Shown here: positions 59,346 to 64,000 of the stretch, one piece after another
How the letters are laid out: each line of letters starts with the position of its first letter
Position numbering within the stretch: position 1 is the stretch's first letter
Origin: an uncultured Butyrivibrio sp.
Lineage (GTDB): Bacteria > Bacillota > Clostridia > Lachnospirales > Lachnospiraceae
Direction of reading: 5' to 3'
NCBI GenBank assembly: GCA_945928575.1
Contig: CAMENP010000002.1
Coordinates: 62,001-126,000 of the forward strand
Length of the DNA: 64,000 nt
Program-made: the position numbers and the translations under genes
The notes under the pieces: model-generated
What the model was told of the DNA's origin: nothing
Seen by the model: the letters and a program-made list of their open reading frames with translations, nothing else
Databases searched by the model: none

Positions 59346-60149
59346 ATGGGGAAATTAACCTGTGCAATTGCGGATGATAACGAAAGGATGCTTCAGCTTC
59401 TTGAAGATGTACTTCACACGGATGAAGAGATTCAGGTTGTCGGCAAGGCACATAATGGGGAGGAAATACTTAATGTCATTAAAGAGAAAGAACCGGATGT
59501 GGTTCTTCTGGATATAATAATGCCTAAGCTTGACGGGCTGACCGTTATGGAAAAAGCCAATCAGGATGCTGCCATAGCCAAGAAGCCGGCTTTCATCGTA
59601 ATTACGGCAGTCGGACAGGAAGGAATAACAGAAGATGCGTTCAGTCTGGGTGCATATTATTACATTATGAAGCCATTTGATAACAATACGCTTCTTAACC
59701 GGATCAAATATGTAAGAACCAATATGGGAAGACATCCGGCGGTTAACAATAAGAACAGCCAGGCACCTAAATGCAGCAGGATTGAAGATGTGAAGGTAAG
59801 CCTTGAGGCGGATGTCACGGACATGCTTCATGATATAGGCATTCCGGCACATATCAAGGGATACCAGTATTTAAGAACAGCAATTATGATGGCGGTCGAA
59901 GATATGGATATGCTTAATTGTATTACAAAGGTTCTTTATCCTACAATAGCCAAAGAATTTCAGACCACCTCAAGCAGAGTTGAAAGAGCAATAAGACATG
60001 CAATTGAAGTTGCATGGAGCAGGGGGCAGATAGATACGCTGGATGCTTTATTCGGATACACTGTGAGTAACGGAAAAGGCAAGCCTACAAACTCTGAATT
60101 TATCGCGCTTATAGCCGATAAAATCAGACTTGAATATAAAATGCGCTGA
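59346..60149 (+). CDS. spo0A: Sporulation transcription factor Spo0A
   Basis: A 267-residue response regulator. The receiver domain has the acid pocket Asp10-Asp11, phospho-acceptor Asp56 in [13 protein letters not shown], Thr in ITAVGQEG and the Lys of MKPFDN. The C-terminal Spo0A DNA-binding domain contains [18 protein letters not shown] and the [19 protein letters not shown] stretch. Phosphorylated Spo0A binds 0A boxes and starts sporulation. The ATG at 59346 has AGGAGGAGA upstream; the frame is open earlier from inside the promoter region, which is not used. It is monocistronic, without the common spoIVB upstream. Confidence 0.97.
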   Translation: MGKLTCAIADDNERMLQLLEDVLHTDEEIQVVGKAHNGEEILNVIKEKEPDVVLLDIIMPKLDGLTVMEKANQDAAIAKKPAFIVITAVGQEGITEDAFSLGAYYYIMKPFDNNTLLNRIKYVRTNMGRHPAVNNKNSQAPKCSRIEDVKVSLEADVTDMLHDIGIPAHIKGYQYLRTAIMMAVEDMDMLNCITKVLYPTIAKEFQTTSSRVERAIRHAIEVAWSRGQIDTLDALFGYTVSNGKGKPTNSEFIALIADKIRLEYKMR

Positions 60150-60247
60150 CACGACAAATTAATTGTAAAATTTAACAAAAAATTGTTTCAATTATCAGAA
60201 AATTATGTTATTATGTACATGTAGAATTTGCCGTGGAGGTGGGTCAG

Positions 60248-61684
60248 ATGAAGAACGTATTATTTATTGCTTCCGAAGCAGTACCATTTATTAAAACAGG
60301 AGGACTTGCGGATGTTGCGGGTTCACTGCCTAAATATTTTGATAAGACTAAGTATGATGTCAGGGTTATGATACCGAATTATAAGTGCATACCTCAGAAA
60401 TATAAAGATCAGATGCACTTTGTTACGAGTTTTTATATGGATCTGGCATGGAGAAGCCAGTATGTGGGCGTGCTTGAGATGAAATATGACGGAGTACAGT
60501 TTTATTTCATTGATAACGAATACTATTTTAACGGATTTAAACCATATGGATATATCCATGAAGATATAGAGAAGTTTGCTTTCTTCAGCAAAGCATCATT
60601 GTCCGCGCTTCCTCTTATTAATTTTAAGCCGGATATAATACATTGCCATGACTGGCAGACCGGACTGATACCGGTATATATGAAGGAGAGATTCCATGAA
60701 GGAGATTTCTTCAGGGATATGAAGTCTATCATGACAATACATAACCTTAAGTTCCAGGGTATCTGGGACATGAAGGCGGTTAAGGATATTACGGGACTCC
60801 CGGATTCGTATTTTACATCGGATAAGCTTGAAGCATTCGGTGATGCGAATTACCTTAAGGGCGGAATCGTATATGCGGATAAGGTGACTACCGTAAGTAA
60901 CAGTTATGCGGAAGAGATCAAGACTCCGTTTTACGGTGAGAAACTTGACGGACTTATGAGAGCCCGCTCGAACGATCTTGTCGGAATAGTTAACGGTATT
61001 GATTATGAAGAATTCAATCCGGAGACCGATAAGAGAATAGTACGTAATTATAATCAGGTTACATTCCGTAAAGAGAAATACAAGAACAAGATTGCATTGC
61101 AAAAGGAACTGGGCCTTGATGTTGACCAGAAGAGATTTATGATCGGTATAGTGTCGAGACTTACAGACCAGAAGGGATTCGATCTTATTGCATATGTGAT
61201 GGATGAACTTTGTGCAGAGGATGTACAGCTTGTTATTCTCGGAACGGGAGAAGAACGTTACGAGAATATGTTCAGACATTTCGATTGGAAATACAATAAC
61301 CGTGTATCGGCTAATATTTATTATTCAGAGGATATGTCGCATAAAGTATATGCAGCATGCGATGCTTTCCTTATGCCATCGCTTTTTGAGCCGTGCGGTC
61401 TCAGCCAGCTTATGAGTCTCAGATACGGAACGGTTCCTATCGTAAGAGAAACAGGCGGACTTAAGGATACGGTTCAGGCATATAATGAATATGAGGGAAC
61501 CGGAACAGGATTTTCATTTGCTAACTATAATGCACATGAGATGCTTGGAATTGTTAATTATGCCAAGAGCATATTCTACAATAAGAAGCGCGAGTGGAAT
61601 AAGATAGTTGACAGAGGAATGCTTACAGACTTTTCGTGGAACAGCTCGGCTGCGAAATACGAAGAGCTTTATGACAGCTTATAA
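60248..61684 (+). CDS. glgA: Glycogen synthase (ADP-glucose)
   Basis: A 478-residue GT5 glycosyltransferase that elongates alpha-1,4-glucan from ADP-glucose. The N-terminal FIASEAVPFIKTGGLADVAG holds the KTGGL donor motif; DIIHCHDWQTGLIPVYM and the C-domain SLFEPCGLSQLMSLRYGTVP with the EPCGL motif complete the active site. GGAGGTGGG lies 7 bases before the ATG at 60248; a GTG five codons earlier overlaps that site. No other glg gene is adjacent. It ends before a bidirectional terminator. Confidence 0.96.
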   Translation: MKNVLFIASEAVPFIKTGGLADVAGSLPKYFDKTKYDVRVMIPNYKCIPQKYKDQMHFVTSFYMDLAWRSQYVGVLEMKYDGVQFYFIDNEYYFNGFKPYGYIHEDIEKFAFFSKASLSALPLINFKPDIIHCHDWQTGLIPVYMKERFHEGDFFRDMKSIMTIHNLKFQGIWDMKAVKDITGLPDSYFTSDKLEAFGDANYLKGGIVYADKVTTVSNSYAEEIKTPFYGEKLDGLMRARSNDLVGIVNGIDYEEFNPETDKRIVRNYNQVTFRKEKYKNKIALQKELGLDVDQKRFMIGIVSRLTDQKGFDLIAYVMDELCAEDVQLVILGTGEERYENMFRHFDWKYNNRVSANIYYSEDMSHKVYAACDAFLMPSLFEPCGLSQLMSLRYGTVPIVRETGGLKDTVQAYNEYEGTGTGFSFANYNAHEMLGIVNYAKSIFYNKKREWNKIVDRGMLTDFSWNSSAAKYEELYDSL

Positions 61685-61727
61685 GAGTTTACTTTTTTTT
61701 CATATTATTTTTCATCCTTTCTTTAAG

Positions 61728-61760
61728 AAAAAGCACATATCATAACGGTATGTGCTTTTT
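61728..61760. terminator. Bidirectional terminator between glgA and rqcH
   Basis: AAAAAGCACATA pairs with TATGTGCTTTTT (12 bp, loop of 9), with A and T runs giving both orientations. Confidence 0.88.
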
Positions 61761-61763
61761 CGA

Positions 61764-63506
61764 TTATTTAATTTCTTTAAGTGATGCTGACGGTGCGATA
61801 GTCATTGAATAATTGGTGTGATATATTACAAATCCTGGCGCCTTACCGGCAACCTTGCTCAGATGTTTCTTTTGGACATAATCGACATCCACTTTCTCCT
61901 GAGCCCGGCCTTTGGAATAGTATGCTGCAAGTGCTGCGGCTTCTTCATATGTGGAATCCGGGAGTTCCCTGTTGTCACATTTGACGATTACATGGGAACC
62001 CGGCATGTTCTTTGCGTGGAACCACCAGTCATTACCTGATGCCATCCTGAAAGTCAGTTCTTCATTCTGGATGTTATTGCGCCCTACAAATATATCAAAT
62101 CCGTCAGAGGACACATAATGCCACGGTTTGCTCTTTGAGTGTTCGGCTTTGTCTTTGCGGCCTGTCTGATGTGATTTGATAAATCCGAAATTGACAAGTT
62201 CTTCTTTGATCTGAATCAGGTCATCATATGACGTGGCGATATCTATGGAAGTCGCAATCGACTCCAGGTGTTCGATTTCATCCTTCGTCTGCGTTATGAG
62301 CTCCGAGAGAGCTTCATAAGTACGTTTTAATTTATTATATTTTGCGAAATATTTTACGCTGTTTTCCCTGGCGGTCAGATCTTTATCAAGGGGGATGGTA
62401 AGCATTGTATTGTCGTAATAATTAAGTGCTTCAAAAGAAGAACTTCCTTCCGGAATGTTATATCCGTATGTATTAAGAAGTTCGCCGTAAATGCGGTACT
62501 TGTCGCGTTTATCGGTATCTTTTAACTGCTTTGCCTGCAAATCGTATTTCTTATAGTTACGCTCCAATGCCGTGTTTACAACCTGACGCAGATCGGCTGA
62601 ACGCTGCCTTATACGTGTAACAAGATTTTTGTCGGCATAATATTTTTCAAGCATGGAGCTTGCCGTTTCACACGGAACGATAGTCAGGCCTTCATACATG
62701 GAAGGTGTGACAACCATGAATTCCTTGGGAATGTCGTGCTCGTATATAATGTTATATGAAAAATTGTTATTCCGTATATCATCGATGGTATTGGTAAAAA
62801 CCCCGGCAAGATGCGCAAGTTCGTTTTCACTGAGGGACGATGCCGGTGCGTTCGGATCAATTCCCGCGCGATAACAGATCTCGTTGGCAAACTGGGGACT
62901 TATTCCGGTATAAGAACCGTATATTGCCTTATCGGATGGCTCAGCTTTGCTGCCGATCAGTGATGCGAATGAGGCTCTGTCCGCTTCAAAAGGATTAACC
63001 TTACCGGAAGTGTTGGGAATAAAATATTCGCGTCCCGGAAGGACTTCGCGCACGGAACTTATGCCGGCATTGATACGTTTGATACTGTCTATTATATGAT
63101 TATTATCGTCAAGAAAAATAATATTGCTGTGTTTGCCCATAAGCTCAACGATAAGATGCTTGGTGCACAAATCGCCCATTTCATCGAGATGTTCTATTTT
63201 AAAATCAATGATACGTTCGAGTCCCGGCTGTGTTACATCGACAATTCTGCCGTTGTTGATATGCTTTCTTAAAAGCATACAGAAACCTGGTGCCGTAAGA
63301 GGAGCGGGTTTGTTTGTTGATGTTATATATACAAGCGGCAGGCTCGGATTGGCGCATATAAGCAGCCTGTTCTGACCTGAAGCTCCTTTTATGGTAAGGA
63401 TGAGCTCGTCCTTTTCCGTCTGTGCTATCTTATTAATTCTTCCGCCGGAAAGAATGTTTTTTAATTCGTATGTGAGTGCATGTACCGTGATTCCGTCAAA
63501 TGCCAT
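61764..63506 (-). CDS. rqcH: Rqc2 homolog RqcH (NFACT family)
   Basis: A 580-residue protein of the ribosome-associated quality-control pathway; bacterial RqcH recruits tRNA-Ala to add alanine tails to stalled nascent chains on 50S subunits. The NFACT-N domain starts MAFDGITVHALTYELKNIL and contains GGRINKIAQTEKDELIL and LLRKHINNGRI. A long coiled-coil middle region (about 290-440) is followed by NFACT-R, with WHYVSSDGFDIFVGRNNIQN and SGNDWWFHAKNMPGSHVIVK. The older label is fibronectin-binding protein. AGAGG precedes the ATG. It is divergent from yicC. Confidence 0.95.
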   Translation of the reverse strand: MAFDGITVHALTYELKNILSGGRINKIAQTEKDELILTIKGASGQNRLLICANPSLPLVYITSTNKPAPLTAPGFCMLLRKHINNGRIVDVTQPGLERIIDFKIEHLDEMGDLCTKHLIVELMGKHSNIIFLDDNNHIIDSIKRINAGISSVREVLPGREYFIPNTSGKVNPFEADRASFASLIGSKAEPSDKAIYGSYTGISPQFANEICYRAGIDPNAPASSLSENELAHLAGVFTNTIDDIRNNNFSYNIIYEHDIPKEFMVVTPSMYEGLTIVPCETASSMLEKYYADKNLVTRIRQRSADLRQVVNTALERNYKKYDLQAKQLKDTDKRDKYRIYGELLNTYGYNIPEGSSSFEALNYYDNTMLTIPLDKDLTARENSVKYFAKYNKLKRTYEALSELITQTKDEIEHLESIATSIDIATSYDDLIQIKEELVNFGFIKSHQTGRKDKAEHSKSKPWHYVSSDGFDIFVGRNNIQNEELTFRMASGNDWWFHAKNMPGSHVIVKCDNRELPDSTYEEAAALAAYYSKGRAQEKVDVDYVQKKHLSKVAGKAPGFVIYHTNYSMTIAPSASLKEIK

Positions 63507-63573
63507 AGCGATTACCTCTGAAATCTATTTTTATAACTAAAGAAGTATATCATAAAATGCGTTAAAAGGCTAG

Positions 63574-63602
63574 TTGCAATGTATAAGCATAGATGATAAA
63601 AT
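63574..63602 (+). promoter_or_regulatory. Promoter of yicC
   Basis: TTGCAA, a 17-base spacer and TAAAAT, 33 bases before the start at 63635. Confidence 0.65.
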
Positions 63603-63634
63603 ACAATAAATATATGGATGGAGGTTGTAACCGG

Positions 63635-64000
63635 ATGATAAAGAGCATGACCGGATTCGGACGGGCGGAAGCCTCGGACTCCGACAGAAAAATAACGATC
63701 GAGATGAAGTCGGTCAATCACAGATATTTCGAACCGACTATGAAGATGCCGAAGAAGCTTAATATTTATGAAGCAGGCATAAGAACAATACTCAAGAAAT
63801 ATATCAACCGTGGTAAAGTTGATATATTTGTGACTTATGAGGATTATTCCGAGAGCAAGTTCTGCCTTAAATATAACGAAGAACTTGCCAATGAATATAT
63901 GAGTATATTTAATTATATGGCAGAGCAGTTTGACATACCTAATGATGTAACGGTATCGTCCTTGTCAAGGTATCCTGAGGTTATTACGATGGAAGAACAG
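63635..64000 (+). CDS. yicC: YicC family endoribonuclease (partial, 5' end)
   Basis: The first 122 residues of a YicC/YloC protein. The signature MIKSMTGFGRAE at the N-terminus, the EMKSVNHRYFEPTMKMPK stretch and IRTILKKYINRGKVDIFVTY match the family, whose members are endoribonucleases. GGAGG lies 10 bases before the ATG. The window ends inside the gene. In Firmicutes it usually precedes a DUF370 gene, gmk and rpoZ. Confidence 0.92.
   Translation, partial: MIKSMTGFGRAEASDSDRKITIEMKSVNHRYFEPTMKMPKKLNIYEAGIRTILKKYINRGKVDIFVTYEDYSESKFCLKYNEELANEYMSIFNYMAEQFDIPNDVTVSSLSRYPEVITMEEQ

Overview
The window looks like a chromosomal segment of a low-to-mid GC, Gram-positive, spore-forming anaerobe, most likely a Lachnospiraceae member (Clostridia). 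The evidence is the infC-rpmI-rplT order, a CIRCE-controlled hrcA-grpE-dnaK-dnaJ operon, mcsA-mcsB-clpC, a Spo0A gene with 0A-like boxes, a TM1266-type hydrogenase-system regulator, strong AGGAGG ribosome sites and an adjacent dockerin/cohesin gene pair. I cannot name the genus from sequence alone. Both edges cut genes: an unidentified 3' end on the left and yicC on the right.

Layout. 0-5 kb: degV (minus), infC-rpmI-rplT behind an attenuator-bearing leader, a secreted surface protein, uraA (minus), tRNA-Asn. 5-12 kb: a small minus-strand gene, the CIRCE/HrcA heat-shock operon, then a short UvrD-type helicase. 12-22 kb: signalling and envelope genes: a large cyclic-nucleotide-domain-like protein, a membrane-anchored Mrr-fold protein, an orphan lipoprotein sugar-binding-type protein, a degenerate alpha/beta hydrolase, a diguanylate cyclase and a YfhO-type membrane protein. 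22-25 kb: a minus-strand ABC importer operon led by the TM1266-family gene. 25-33.3 kb: a visibly AT-richer eight-gene block for a phosphoryl-substituted surface polymer (CDP-glycerol transferase family, three LicD proteins, a LicC-like nucleotidyltransferase, an octopine-dehydrogenase-family protein, a HisC-like aminotransferase and a hexapeptide acyltransferase).

33-43.3 kb is a long nucleotide-biosynthesis region: a YvyF-like zinc protein, a degenerate Nudix protein, pyrC-pyrF-pyrK-pyrD, pyrE, three small membrane proteins, then purE-purM-purN-purD. 43.3-44.5 kb is a gene-poor stretch with a complete minus-strand transcription unit for a 59-residue protein, two 53-bp direct repeats, a long imperfect palindrome and several repeated AGTGATA motifs. 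It ends at a promoter for a dockerin-bearing glucosaminidase, followed by a membrane-anchored cohesin protein.

48.9-56 kb: a GntR-type regulator with a palindromic operator heads mcsA-mcsB-clpC, the position CtsR holds in Bacillus; then a small conserved-looking protein, radA, a soluble chemoreceptor-type protein and tRNA-Trp. 56.3-58 kb is an AT-rich patch with an autoinhibited HTH-Fic gene next to two flavoprotein gene remnants. 58-64 kb: a secreted nuclease, tRNA-Leu, spo0A, glgA, rqcH (minus) and partial yicC.

The strongest candidates for a less-described system are the LicD/nucleotidyltransferase/aminotransferase block, which may make and attach a nucleotide-activated amino substituent to a surface polymer, and the two-gene cohesin-dockerin pair, which may tether a peptidoglycan hydrolase to the membrane. 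All statements rest on reading the sequence; no searches were run.
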